From the NCBI GenBank assembly GCA_002305685.1, contig DBQB01000062.1, positions 44,254 to 67,600 on the forward strand: 23,347 nucleotides of DNA. Direction: 5' to 3'. This document shows, piece by piece, positions 8,220-15,832 of this stretch. Position 1 is the stretch's first letter. Each line of letters begins with the position of its first letter. The stretch comes from Ruminococcaceae bacterium UBA1405 (GTDB taxonomy: Bacteria > Bacillota > Clostridia > Oscillospirales > Ruminococcaceae). A program made the position numbers and the translations under genes. The notes beneath the pieces are model-generated. The model saw nothing but the letters and a program-made list of their open reading frames with translations, did no database searches and was not told where the DNA came from.

Positions 8220-9221
8220 TCAGGCGCTCACCAGCTGGGTACCTCCGGTAACACCGCCGATACAAACCGCTCTCCAGTTGTTAAATCCGGCGCTGAAACG
8301 GGCGCGGCCATTCCAGACGTTGTTGTCGTTGTTCTCGTCCACCCAGGAATGAACGCTCAGCGGGATTCTATCCACCCACACCAAACCGGCGCGGCTGTTG
8401 TTGTAATGGCTGTCCAGCAGGATCCAGGGCTTGGTGGCCCCTGCAACAGCGCCAAGATAAGGCCAGACGATCACATTCCAGCGGCCATACTGGTAGTTGA
8501 AACCGTTGTTGGCGGTGGCAGGGTCCTTATCGGCTCCGATGGCGGCGAACACATCCCGCTTGAGGGTATACTCATTGGGGATGACAATGGTGTCGGGAGC
8601 AATACCCAGCACAAAGCCGTTGTCGTCCTTGTAATTCTGCATCGCTGTCTCGGCGGCAGCCAGAGCGTCCACAGAGAAAGCATCGGCATACAGATTGGAC
8701 TGTGCATCGGTATTTTCGGTGATGGACGGATGATCCTTTGCAAAGAGGGGTTTTCCGTCCGCACAGGAGGTGTCGTACTGTTTGTCGGCAAAGGTGGTGG
8801 TCAATCCAACGCCGCCGGCCAGCATGGTTCCGGCGAACAGTTCCCGGGTACGGTTGTAGCTGTCGGTAAAGCCCAGCGCCTGCTGGGTGATCTCCAGCAG
8901 CTTGTTGTCCTCCACCATCTCCTTGGTGATGGAAAACTGATTTTTCCAGGTATCCGGCTCCACAACCTTGGAATAACCCTCCTGGATCTCTGCTTTGGGG
9001 TAGGTTCCACCCTCACCGACAGGGGAGAAATTGCCCATGCTGGTGCGGGAAGTAATTTTTTCAGCAAAATTGCGGGAGCTGACCTTCTTAAAGAGCTTTG
9101 GAATGGCGCTCATCTGTTCAAAGGCCTCCACATCCTTTTCCAGCAGCATTCGAATGGGTTCCTGACTCTTTCCGAAGAAGGAATCGTTGAGGCCACTGGA
9201 CTTGGAAAAGATTACGGACAT
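8220..9221 (-). CDS. Major capsid protein (HK97-fold, gpT-like)
   Basis: A 333-residue protein in the position of a major head protein, after the scaffold-like gene. It has a helical N-terminal arm with LLEKDVEAFEQMSAIPKLF, then MGNFSPVGEGGTYP, FADKQYDTSCADGKPLFAKDHP, a helix with DALAAAETAMQNYKDD, and the core text IAPDTIVIPNEYTLKRDVFAAIG followed by NVIVWPYL. This order matches the gpT-type (Mu-like prophage major head) and HK97-fold capsids of many Firmicutes phages. The ATG at 9221 has a GAGGAGG site. No separate protease is evident in this window. The fold assignment is by pattern, not by a computed alignment. Confidence 0.88.
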   Translation of the reverse strand: MSVIFSKSSGLNDSFFGKSQEPIRMLLEKDVEAFEQMSAIPKLFKKVSSRNFAEKITSRTSMGNFSPVGEGGTYPKAEIQEGYSKVVEPDTWKNQFSITKEMVEDNKLLEITQQALGFTDSYNRTRELFAGTMLAGGVGLTTTFADKQYDTSCADGKPLFAKDHPSITENTDAQSNLYADAFSVDALAAAETAMQNYKDDNGFVLGIAPDTIVIPNEYTLKRDVFAAIGADKDPATANNGFNYQYGRWNVIVWPYLGAVAGATKPWILLDSHYNNSRAGLVWVDRIPLSVHSWVDENNDNNVWNGRARFSAGFNNWRAVCIGGVTGGTQLVSA

Positions 9222-9452
9222 ATCGTTTCTTCCTCCTCATATGTTTGATGACAAATGGGGATACCGGTACAGCTGAAAATGCCAAGGATACAAAACGGCT
9301 CGGCATCATCCGTTTTTTCCTTCTTGCAGCGGTCCCATGCAGCTCTTGGGAGGCTGCCTGGGTCTGCAACGGGCGCCACCGTCAGAGAGAAACCCTCTGT
9401 GCGGCCCGGGGGCGTCCGGCGTTCCTGCCGCCGGTATCCATTTTTTGCATGA
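9222..9452 (-). other. Intergenic gap within the phage operon, no convincing gene
   Basis: The 231-base gap between the scaffold-like stop (9453) and the capsid start (9221) is long for this otherwise tight operon. Short frames are present, including a 22-codon frame from ATG 9440 downward and two overlapping frames with no good ribosome site. None is supported as a gene. It may hold a decayed decoration gene or an untranslated leader for the capsid message. Confidence 0.5.
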
Positions 9453-10082
9453 TTACCGATTGCGTTTATAGTGCTTTCGAATCTCCTGATCGGTGGCTTC
9501 AGGATTGAGCGCACGGTACATCTCATATACCGCTCCCGGAACCGGCGTATCCTCCCCCTGGCTGCCGCCGGAGGGAAGCAGGTGCGCTCTTCCCATCATG
9601 GAATTGATGGCGACCTGACGGGCGGCTTCCCCCTGCCGCGCCAACAGTTCCCGATAATTTTTCAGCAGATAGGCGTCCGCCAACTCCATACCGGCAGGAC
9701 GCATCCGCTGCCAGTAGCGCAATACCTCCGGCCCGTTCTTTCTTTCTGCCAGCGCAGCCAGCACCCGTTCTCCGCCTTCCTCCGGACCGGGAATCCCTTC
9801 CTCCCGCAGCTGAGGAAAACGTTCCAGCAGCAGCTGCGCCTGACGGGTGAGCTCCTGGGACGCGGCGAACGCCGCGAGAGCCGCAGTCTGGCGCTGCATC
9901 GCCGTATCCTGGGAAGCAGCCTCCAACTGCTGTACCGCCGCCTCAGCCAGCGCTGGTTCCGGATCTGTTTTCTGTCTCGTGTCAGCGTTTCCCTGCTGCT
10001 CCAATAGGTTTTGCCGCATCTGCTCATAGTTTTGAAAGCCATGCCGCCGGGCGTACTGCTCCATTTTCTCTCTATGGTTCAA
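9453..10082 (-). CDS. Scaffold-like phage protein
   Basis: A protein of about 209 residues, highly charged and Ala/Gln/Glu-rich, with long predicted helices (for example AVQQLEAASQDTAMQRQTAALAAF in parts, then LTRQAQLLLERFPQLREEG). It lies between the portal and the capsid gene, the standard scaffold position, and the C-terminus is Lys/Arg-rich (YKRNR), as is common in scaffold proteins that contact the capsid. The TTG at 10082 is preferred because CAGGAGGGATTGGC lies directly upstream; a longer in-frame Met at 10142 would overlap the previous gene's end, and Met 10064 is a later alternative. No scaffold domain is recognised with certainty, so the name rests on position and composition. Confidence 0.72.
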   Translation of the reverse strand: MNHREKMEQYARRHGFQNYEQMRQNLLEQQGNADTRQKTDPEPALAEAAVQQLEAASQDTAMQRQTAALAAFAASQELTRQAQLLLERFPQLREEGIPGPEEGGERVLAALAERKNGPEVLRYWQRMRPAGMELADAYLLKNYRELLARQGEAARQVAINSMMGRAHLLPSGGSQGEDTPVPGAVYEMYRALNPEATDQEIRKHYKRNR

Positions 10083-10116
10083 GCCAATCCCTCCTGTCTC
10101 ATTTCGTTTTCCCTCC

Positions 10117-10269
10117 TTATCTCTGCTTGGGTTTTCTGCCAATTCCGCCGCGAAGGTCCTCGCCGGACTTTACCTTAGGCTGTTTGCCCGGCTTCTGGGT
10201 CAAAGGGGCCTTGACCTCCTGCGCGCCGGTGTTTCCAATCCGTCCGATATAACCGCTTTTGTTTTCCAT
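10117..10269 (-). CDS. Small basic phage protein of 50 residues
   Basis: A short frame, MENKSGYIGRIGNTGAQEVK at the start and Lys/Arg-rich at the end. The ribosome site AAAGGAGGTGAGAGG before ATG 10269 is near-perfect, so this is a real gene despite its size. Small basic proteins of this style lie next to portal genes in several Firmicutes phages, but the function is unknown. It follows the small zinc-ribbon gene by 29 bp and precedes the scaffold-like gene by 34 bp. Confidence 0.75.
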   Translation of the reverse strand: MENKSGYIGRIGNTGAQEVKAPLTQKPGKQPKVKSGEDLRGGIGRKPKQR

Positions 10270-10298
10270 CCTCTCACCTCCTTTCCCTGATGTTTTTC

Positions 10299-10499
10299 TC
10301 ATCCGCTCACCTCCTCCTGGCGATCGATCCGATGCCGGACCTGCTGCACCATCCTCCCATATCGGATACATTTGGGGTTGCGGCAGCAAAGCTCCTGCAC
10401 CGAATATACCTTTGTTTCCAGGGAAGGACTGTCATCCCCCTCAATCTCCAGATAGGTCCGCTCAATTTTCATTCTGCACCCGCAGTCGGGACATTCCAT
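10299..10499 (-). CDS. Small zinc-ribbon phage protein
   Basis: A 66-residue protein with CPDCGC at residues 3-8 and CCRNPKC near residues 39-45, two cysteine clusters of a treble-clef or zinc-ribbon type. The start at 10499 lies inside the last 38 bases of the portal gene with a GGGAGGTGAGG site upstream, so translation is probably coupled to the portal. A longer frame from 10532 exists but lacks a good site. A role in DNA or protein contact during head assembly is possible but not shown. Confidence 0.75.
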   Translation of the reverse strand: MECPDCGCRMKIERTYLEIEGDDSPSLETKVYSVQELCCRNPKCIRYGRMVQQVRHRIDRQEEVSG

Positions 10500-12279
10500 T
10501 TTCCTCACCTCCCTTCCCGCCGGATTCTCCAATCATCTGGGATTGCCGGAGCAGATCCTCCATCTGGCTTTTCATCTGCGCTGCCAGCGGATAGCTCAAA
10601 CTTTCCATCACCTCCCAAAACATCAGCAGCGCCTGAGGGCTTCCCGGTGTTCCGAAAGCGCCGTCCCGGTAATTGACCCGGGTCTCCTGCCACATGGCTT
10701 CCCGATTTCCCGCCATGGTACCGGCGACGTCGGTGGAAAACAGGTAACTGTCGTTGTAATACCATTCTCCCGCGGCGTCCCGTTCCAGAAAATCATATTT
10801 GCTGAAGGTACTGTAAACCGGCTGCCCGTGAACGTCTCTGCTAAGCACCGGCCTGGGTTCATCCGCGCAGCACAGCAGCATCTGGAACATCACCTCAAAC
10901 AGTTCGCTGTAGCTTGCCTGTTTCATCACCCGCTTGCTCTCCAGCCGTCCGGCGCTCTGGTTGGCGGCAAATTCCTTGGCTTTGCCGCTGACGGCGGTAT
11001 CGTCGGCCTTTCCCTGAAAGCTGTCGTTGATGCCCAGGGTGGATTTTGCCCACTGGTAATTCTGTTCCAGCATCGCCATATCCCGGCTCACATCCGCCTG
11101 TACGGTAAGCACATCGATCATCGCCTTCTGTTCCGGGCTTTCCAGCTCAATCACCTTCAGCTCCTCATCGGTGCGCCGGATGGTTTTCCCGCGGGGCAGC
11201 AGCACATAGCTTCCGCCCTTGAGCAGTTTTTCCTCCACCTTGGTGGCCAGTTTTTTGATGGTGTTTTGCTGATCGTCCAAAATCTGTACGTCGCTTCCCC
11301 CCAAAAACTTCCCGTAAACCGAAACATTACGCCGAAGCACAATGGGATACCGCCGCATCCGGTAATAAGGTAGCAGTGTAGGATGACGGGAAGCGCCGGT
11401 CCCGGATATGGCAGGAATGGTCTCTCGCCCTTCCCGCACAATATCGGTTCCCGGAGTCTCAAAGCGCAGGATTTTTTCCCGGCTTTTCGTCCCGCCACAG
11501 CCGCAGCTCCTCTCCCAAGGCTGTAGGGTGCGTCCGCAGCTGCAGCATACCCGCACCCGCCGCGCCAGATAATCCTCCAAATCCTCCAACACCTGATCCC
11601 CCACCCAGCTGAACCGCCCGATTCCGTTTTCTCCCCGATAATAGGCGATGATCTGGGTTACCAGCTCCTGCTGGGCGATGGGATCTTCCTGTTCCAACAG
11701 CGGGGAAGTCTCCTCAATGGGAACCCCATAACGTTTTTCCAGCGCTTCCCGGGATTGGGTCAGTTCCACAAAGAGATAATCCATCTCGGAAAGCTCATAT
11801 ACCCCCGGCTGCGGAATCACCTGACGGGGATGCAGCAGCCTGAGGGAAATCTCTCCGGCGGTGCAGTGACCCCCGCCGGTGCTGTCCCATTCCACCAGTA
11901 TCATGGAACCGCCTTGGATGGGGGTAGTGCGCTCCTGCTGATCGTTGAGCACCTCCATGGGCAGCCGGTCCAGTTCGTTTCGCAGTTTATCCTCAATCTT
12001 TCGGGCGTTCTGTTGGTTTTGGGGATTGACCGCCGTCACCTTTGGCTGTGGGATGATGCTGCTGATCTGGCTTTCCACCAACTCAAAGACGATGTTGCGC
12101 ACGTTGGTGGCGCTTTTGGCGGCGGTGGTTCCGCTGGGGGTTCGGATCTCCTTCTCTCCCAGATACAGCCGTTCCCTGCGCTCCATCTCCTCCAGCTCAG
12201 GGGCATAAGCGTTTCTGGCCTTCTCATACCGATCCTTCCAGAACGCAAGATCCTGCTGTACCGTTTGGTTTTGTTCCAT
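10462..12279 (-). CDS. Phage portal protein (P22-like) with an internal zinc ribbon
   Basis: A 605-residue protein, first gene of the operon, in the position and size of a dodecameric portal, the ring through which DNA enters and leaves the head. The N-terminal helix (FWKDRYEKARNAYAPELEE) and the block RNIVFELVESQISSIIPQPK near residues 61-80 resemble the wing or clip region of podovirus portals. The C-terminal half has a helical stem and barrel-like region with YQWAKSTLGIND and an Arg/Lys-poor tail. Unusual: cysteines CCSC at 245-248 and CGC at 259-261 suggest a zinc ribbon in the middle. The ATG at 12279 has AAAGGAGG upstream. There is no terminase gene before it, where one would be usual. 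Confidence 0.85.
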   Translation of the reverse strand: MEQNQTVQQDLAFWKDRYEKARNAYAPELEEMERRERLYLGEKEIRTPSGTTAAKSATNVRNIVFELVESQISSIIPQPKVTAVNPQNQQNARKIEDKLRNELDRLPMEVLNDQQERTTPIQGGSMILVEWDSTGGGHCTAGEISLRLLHPRQVIPQPGVYELSEMDYLFVELTQSREALEKRYGVPIEETSPLLEQEDPIAQQELVTQIIAYYRGENGIGRFSWVGDQVLEDLEDYLARRVRVCCSCGRTLQPWERSCGCGGTKSREKILRFETPGTDIVREGRETIPAISGTGASRHPTLLPYYRMRRYPIVLRRNVSVYGKFLGGSDVQILDDQQNTIKKLATKVEEKLLKGGSYVLLPRGKTIRRTDEELKVIELESPEQKAMIDVLTVQADVSRDMAMLEQNYQWAKSTLGINDSFQGKADDTAVSGKAKEFAANQSAGRLESKRVMKQASYSELFEVMFQMLLCCADEPRPVLSRDVHGQPVYSTFSKYDFLERDAAGEWYYNDSYLFSTDVAGTMAGNREAMWQETRVNYRDGAFGTPGSPQALLMFWEVMESLSYPLAAQMKSQMEDLLRQSQMIGESGGKGGEENGMSRLRVQNEN

Positions 12280-12310
12280 GGCTTTTCCTCCTTTGCACCG
12301 TTCTTGGTTC

Positions 12311-12323
12311 TGATATGATTATA
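12311..12323 (-). promoter_or_regulatory. Candidate promoter of the phage operon (-10 box)
   Basis: On the minus strand a perfect TATAAT lies at 12323-12318, giving a start near 12311, about 32 bases before the portal ATG and upstream of its AAAGGAGG. The -35 region is weak. The right arm of a 10-bp inverted repeat overlaps the spacer upstream of the -10 box. Confidence 0.6.
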
Positions 12324-12324
12324 A

Positions 12325-12380
12325 ATTCTCAAATCAGGAAATTTCGGACGAATTTATATATTTTTCTATAATTTGAGAAT
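12325..12380. promoter_or_regulatory. 10-bp inverted repeat, candidate operator of the phage operon
   Basis: ATTCTCAAAT (12325-12334) and its exact reverse complement ATTTGAGAAT (12371-12380) flank a 36-bp AT-rich spacer. The portal-side arm sits just upstream of the TATAAT of the operon. Two identical half-sites in this place suit repressor binding, possibly with a loop, but no repressor gene is in the window. Confidence 0.5.
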
Positions 12381-12389
12381 CTAAATGCC

Positions 12390-12432
12390 AAAAAAGCCTC
12401 CTCATCCCGAAAAAGCGTCGGGATGAGGAGGC
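12390..12432 (-). terminator. Intrinsic terminator ahead of the phage operon
   Basis: A perfect 15-bp stem, GCCTCCTCATCCCGA (12396-12410) with TCGGGATGAGGAGGC (12418-12432), around a 7-nt loop, is followed on the minus strand by six T. It would insulate the phage operon from upstream leftward transcription. Confidence 0.9.
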
Positions 12433-12528
12433 ATAACACGATAGCTGTATGAAAGCATTTCCGTTTGGCAAATTCCCTCTTATTTTTCGGCGTCGTGAAG
12501 AAGGAAAGTAACCAAAGCCTGTGTCCGC
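12433..12528. other. Intergenic stretch between two terminators, no gene seen
   Basis: These 96 bases lie between two leftward hairpin terminators. No gene, tRNA or clear promoter is visible. A short frame through both hairpins on the minus strand is not credible. It could encode a small RNA, but no evidence supports this. Confidence 0.5.
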
Positions 12529-12561
12529 AAAAAAGCACCTGCCTCATCAGCAGGTGCTTTT
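12529..12561 (-). terminator. Intrinsic terminator of the AEC transporter gene
   Basis: AAAAGCACCTGC and GCAGGTGCTTTT pair around the loop CTCATCA; on the minus strand the stem is followed by TTTTTT, so it ends the transcript of the transporter that stops at 12640. The T run on the plus strand is shorter. Confidence 0.9.
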
Positions 12562-12639
12562 ACAGCAACAATCACATTCCAATAAAGAGAAAGGCGATCA
12601 CTCGCTTTTCTGGCGGCAAGCCAGATTTCCCGTTCCGGC

Positions 12640-13605
12640 TCACATCAGCACCGAGGCGCCGATGCCTGCAATCAGCGGCAGCGTCACAATACAGGCCAGT
12701 GTCGTCACCGCCATCACCTGTCCTCCGTACTCACCATCCGCACCGCAGCGGGTGGCAAAAAATCCGGAAGCCTGGGCGGTGGGGCAGGCGGTGGAAATCA
12801 GACAAATCACCGCAATAAACCCGGCGTTCTCCTGCCAGAGATTGACCCGCATCACCACCATCAGCGCCAACACAAGGATAGGAATCACCACAATACGCAA
12901 AGCGCTGATGAGATACAACCGCAGATTTCCCAGTGCTGCGCGCAGATCGGTCTTGGCCAGCAACACGCCGGAGACAAACAGGGCCAGCGGGGTGTTCATG
13001 CTGGCGGCATAATGCACCGCAGGACCGAAGGGTGCCGGCAGCGTAATATGGGTGACAAAGAGCAAAAATCCAATGATACATCCCAGCACACCGGGATTGA
13101 GCAGGATGGATTTGACGCTGATACAGCCTTTTTTTCCTTCTTTGAGGATATATACCCCGTGGGTCCACATCAAAATGTTGAAGGCAGTGAGATAGGCGGT
13201 GGCATAGAAAACCCCTTCCGCCCCAAAGCTGGCCTGAATCAGCGGGATGCCGATGTAACCCGCGTTGGAATAGATGGCGGCAAAACGCTCAACCCCCACC
13301 TTGCCCGGAGTACCTTTGCGCAGGAAAATATGGGAATTGAGCAGGATGGAAATTCCATGGGACAAAAAGGACAACAGCAGCGCCAACATCAGCCCACGAA
13401 ATTTAATGGCGTCGTAGGCGGTCTGATAGGAGTCGATCATCAGCGTGGGCGTCACCATATACAGCAGCACGTTGGTGATATACTTCACGCCGGTCAAATC
13501 CATCTTTTGAAACTTTACAAACAGCACGCCCACTGCCATCAGGGTAAACATCGTCAGCACCTGTTTGGCGAGCACCAAAACCAATTCCATATCCAAAGGA
13601 AGCAT
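12640..13605 (-). CDS. AEC-family (auxin efflux carrier type) transporter
   Basis: A membrane protein of about 321 residues with ten or so hydrophobic segments. The stretch AAIYSNAGYIGIPLIQASFG and the C-terminal TACPTAQASGFFATRCG are characteristic of bacterial AEC permeases, which move organic acids such as malate or related anions. The substrate is unknown. A frame runs further upstream to 13794 but lies through the pgsA terminator, so the start is here; ATG 13605, TTG 13596 and ATG 13590 are all in frame, with GAGGGG upstream of the last two. A weak promoter may lie near 13635-13665. Confidence 0.9.
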   Translation of the reverse strand: MLPLDMELVLVLAKQVLTMFTLMAVGVLFVKFQKMDLTGVKYITNVLLYMVTPTLMIDSYQTAYDAIKFRGLMLALLLSFLSHGISILLNSHIFLRKGTPGKVGVERFAAIYSNAGYIGIPLIQASFGAEGVFYATAYLTAFNILMWTHGVYILKEGKKGCISVKSILLNPGVLGCIIGFLLFVTHITLPAPFGPAVHYAASMNTPLALFVSGVLLAKTDLRAALGNLRLYLISALRIVVIPILVLALMVVMRVNLWQENAGFIAVICLISTACPTAQASGFFATRCGADGEYGGQVMAVTTLACIVTLPLIAGIGASVLM

Positions 13606-13730
13606 CCCCTCTCGATGAAAAATACACTCAAACGGATATAGTGTAAGCCTTTTGGGAAAAAATGCAAGAGTATGCAAATCAAAATTCATCATCCGGCAGG
13701 AAATTTTGAACTCTTTGGCCTGATTCCGCC

Positions 13731-13768
13731 AAAAAAGGGGGAACCGGCGACGATTCACCGATTCCCCC
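13731..13768 (-). terminator. Intrinsic terminator of pgsA
   Basis: GGGGGAACCGG (13737-13747) pairs with CCGATTCCCCC (13758-13768) with one mismatch, followed on the minus strand by six T (13736-13731). It begins just 12 bases after the pgsA stop. Confidence 0.85.
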
Positions 13769-13780
13769 AATGAAGGATTC

Positions 13781-14353
13781 TTATGCGTCAGCAAACAGCT
13801 GCTTGTTACTCACCATATAGTTATATCCGGAATACAGGGTCAAAAGTACCACAACCGCCATCAGGACATAGTGGACTCCCAGCATCACATCAAAGCCCGG
13901 TTCCAACTGAGGCCAGCTCATCAGCCAGCGGGAGAGCAGCAGATAGCAGATCCAAACCATCTGGCTGACAGTTTTCATCTTGCCCCACTTATCGGCGGCC
14001 AAAACGGTACCTTTACCGGCGGCGATCAGCCGCACCGAGGTTACCAGAAATTCCCGCGCCAAAATAATCACCACCACAACGCCGGGCACCCAAGTCAGCT
14101 GCACAAAGCTCACCAGCGCCGACATCACCAGCAGCTTATCTGCCAGCGGGTCCATCAGTTTGCCGAAATCGGTGATCAGCCCGCGGCTTCTGGCAATTCT
14201 CCCATCCAGCAGATCGGTAAAGGAGGCGGCGGCAAACACCGCCAGCGCCACCAGATAGGTGTGGGAAAAAAGGGTGTTGGGGATCAGCACAAACACCAAA
14301 AACAGCGGAATCATAGCCATGCGCAGCATGGTCAGTTTATTGGGAAGATTCAT
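13781..14353 (-). CDS. pgsA: CDP-diacylglycerol--glycerol-3-phosphate 3-phosphatidyltransferase
   Basis: A 190-residue membrane protein with the full CDP-alcohol phosphotransferase motif: D47-x2-D50-G51-x2-A54-R55-x8-G64-x3-D68-x3-D72. It makes phosphatidylglycerol phosphate from CDP-diacylglycerol and glycerol-3-phosphate in the cytoplasmic membrane, the first step of phosphatidylglycerol and cardiolipin synthesis. The length matches PgsA. It lies 34 bp after rimO, a pairing common in Clostridia, so the two are probably co-transcribed. Confidence 0.95.
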   Translation of the reverse strand: MNLPNKLTMLRMAMIPLFLVFVLIPNTLFSHTYLVALAVFAAASFTDLLDGRIARSRGLITDFGKLMDPLADKLLVMSALVSFVQLTWVPGVVVVIILAREFLVTSVRLIAAGKGTVLAADKWGKMKTVSQMVWICYLLLSRWLMSWPQLEPGFDVMLGVHYVLMAVVVLLTLYSGYNYMVSNKQLFADA

Positions 14354-14387
14354 AATTCCAAGTTCCTTTCTTCGATCCCGTTGGGGC

Positions 14388-15716
14388 TTATTCTTCCAGT
14401 ACGCCCAAAAGGTCGTAGTCGATCACATCTTCCACCCGTACCTTGACAAAGGTCCCTGCACGCAGCGGCTTGGGGCTGGTGAAAAAGAGCTTGGTATCGA
14501 TGTCGGGGGCGTCCATATAACTTCTGCCGAAATAGCTGGAAGCATATTTGTCATACCCCTCCACCAGCACCGTTAAGGTCTTACCCAGCATCCGATTGTT
14601 GTGTTTTTGCATCACATCGTACTGCAGCTCCATCACGATCTCGGCACGGCGCTGTTTGCGTTTTTCGTCGATCTGATTCTCCATGGCGCCAGCCTTGGTC
14701 CCCTCCTCCTGGGAATAGGCAAAACAGCCCAACCGCTCAAAGCGGGCCTCCTTGACAAAATCGCAGAGCTGCTCGAAATCCTGTTGGGTTTCTCCGGGGA
14801 AACCGGCGATCAGGGTAGTACGCAGGGCGATTCCGGGAATCTTCTCGCGAATACGGCGGATCAGCTGCAGATATTCTTTTCCGCTGCCCTGACGGTTCAT
14901 CCGTTTGAGGAGCCCCTCGCTGGCGTGCTGCAGCGGGATATCCATATATTTGACAATTTTGGGTTCCTTCGCCATCACATCCAGCAGCGCATCGTCAATC
15001 CGCTCAGGATAACAGTACAGCACCCGGATCCATTCCAGTTCCTCGATCTCACAAAGGCGCTGCAAAAGTTCCGGAAGCATCTGTTTTCCGTAGAGATCCA
15101 CCCCGTACTTGGTGGTATCCTGGGCCACAACGTTGAGTTCCTTGACGCCGCCTTTAGCCAGTGTCCGGGCCTCCTCCACAATGTTTTCGATGGTGCGGCT
15201 GCGGTATCTGCCGCGGATCATGGGGATGGCGCAGAAGGAACAGAAGTTATCGCATCCCTCTGCGATCTTGATGTAAGCAAAAAATGGAAGGTTGCTGATG
15301 ATTCTCTTTCCCTCCAACGGCAGATTGCATTTATCCCCAAAGGAGATGACCTTATGTCCGGTCAGAGCCTTCTCAATGGATTCCACAATCTGGCTGTTGG
15401 AACCGATTCCCAAAATCACATCGGCCTCGGGAATCTCCTGGGCAATCTCCTGCTGATAACGCTCCGCCAAGCAACCGGTGACCACCACCGCCTTGATTTT
15501 TCCTTCTTTCTTCAGGGTACAAAACTCCAAAATATTCTCAATGGATTCCTTTTTGGCATCCTCAATAAACCCGCAGGTATTGACGATGACCACATCGCAG
15601 GAACCGGCGTCGGTACAAAGCTCAAACCCTCGCTCTTTGATCAGGGAGAGCATAATCTCGGCGTCTATTTGATTTTTGGAACACCCCAGGGATACCATTC
15701 CCACCTTGACTGCCAT
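14388..15716 (-). CDS. rimO: Ribosomal protein S12 methylthiotransferase RimO
   Basis: A 442-residue radical-SAM protein that adds a methylthio group to an aspartate of ribosomal protein S12. The N-terminal UPF0004 domain has its cluster cysteines C12, C48 and C82; the radical-SAM motif C155-x3-C159-x2-C162 lies in AEGCDNFCSFCAIPMIRGRY, which is RimO-like rather than MiaB-like; a TRAM domain closes the protein (about 375-440). The start at 15716 begins MAVKVGMVSLGCSKNQ and has GGAAAGG upstream; a longer frame to 15821 runs back through the recX terminator. Spacing and strand link it to pgsA. Confidence 0.95.
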   Translation of the reverse strand: MAVKVGMVSLGCSKNQIDAEIMLSLIKERGFELCTDAGSCDVVIVNTCGFIEDAKKESIENILEFCTLKKEGKIKAVVVTGCLAERYQQEIAQEIPEADVILGIGSNSQIVESIEKALTGHKVISFGDKCNLPLEGKRIISNLPFFAYIKIAEGCDNFCSFCAIPMIRGRYRSRTIENIVEEARTLAKGGVKELNVVAQDTTKYGVDLYGKQMLPELLQRLCEIEELEWIRVLYCYPERIDDALLDVMAKEPKIVKYMDIPLQHASEGLLKRMNRQGSGKEYLQLIRRIREKIPGIALRTTLIAGFPGETQQDFEQLCDFVKEARFERLGCFAYSQEEGTKAGAMENQIDEKRKQRRAEIVMELQYDVMQKHNNRMLGKTLTVLVEGYDKYASSYFGRSYMDAPDIDTKLFFTSPKPLRAGTFVKVRVEDVIDYDLLGVLEE

Positions 15717-15762
15717 ATTTTCAAAACCTTTCCTGTTAAATTGTCTGAATCTGCCGGATGGC

Positions 15763-15809
15763 AAAAAGCAGTATTTTCCCTTTGCCATCAAGAGCAAAGG
15801 GAAAACTGC
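15763..15809 (-). terminator. Intrinsic terminator of the recA-recX unit
   Basis: GCAGTATTTTCCCTTTGC (15768-15785) pairs with GCAAAGGGAAAACTGC (15794-15809) around an 8-nt loop with a two-base bulge, and on the minus strand is followed by five T. It lies between the recX stop (15833) and the rimO start. Confidence 0.85.
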
Positions 15810-15832
15810 ACGGGATACCATATTGTTTTGTG

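Noticed and set aside
9212..9526. A 104-residue minus-strand frame overlapping the scaffold-like end and the capsid start
   Set aside because: It has no internal start with a ribosome site and the product is not like a known head protein; treated as a gap with possible decay.
10543..11373. A 276-residue open frame on the plus strand
   Set aside because: It is antisense to the portal gene and has no domain or ribosome site.
12329..12547. A 72-residue minus-strand frame
   Set aside because: It runs through both terminator hairpins and the operator and has no ribosome site.
2140..12600. Attachment-site direct repeats around the phage operon
   Set aside because: Both edges were compared by eye; only unrelated terminator hairpins were found, with no shared repeat and no tRNA gene nearby.
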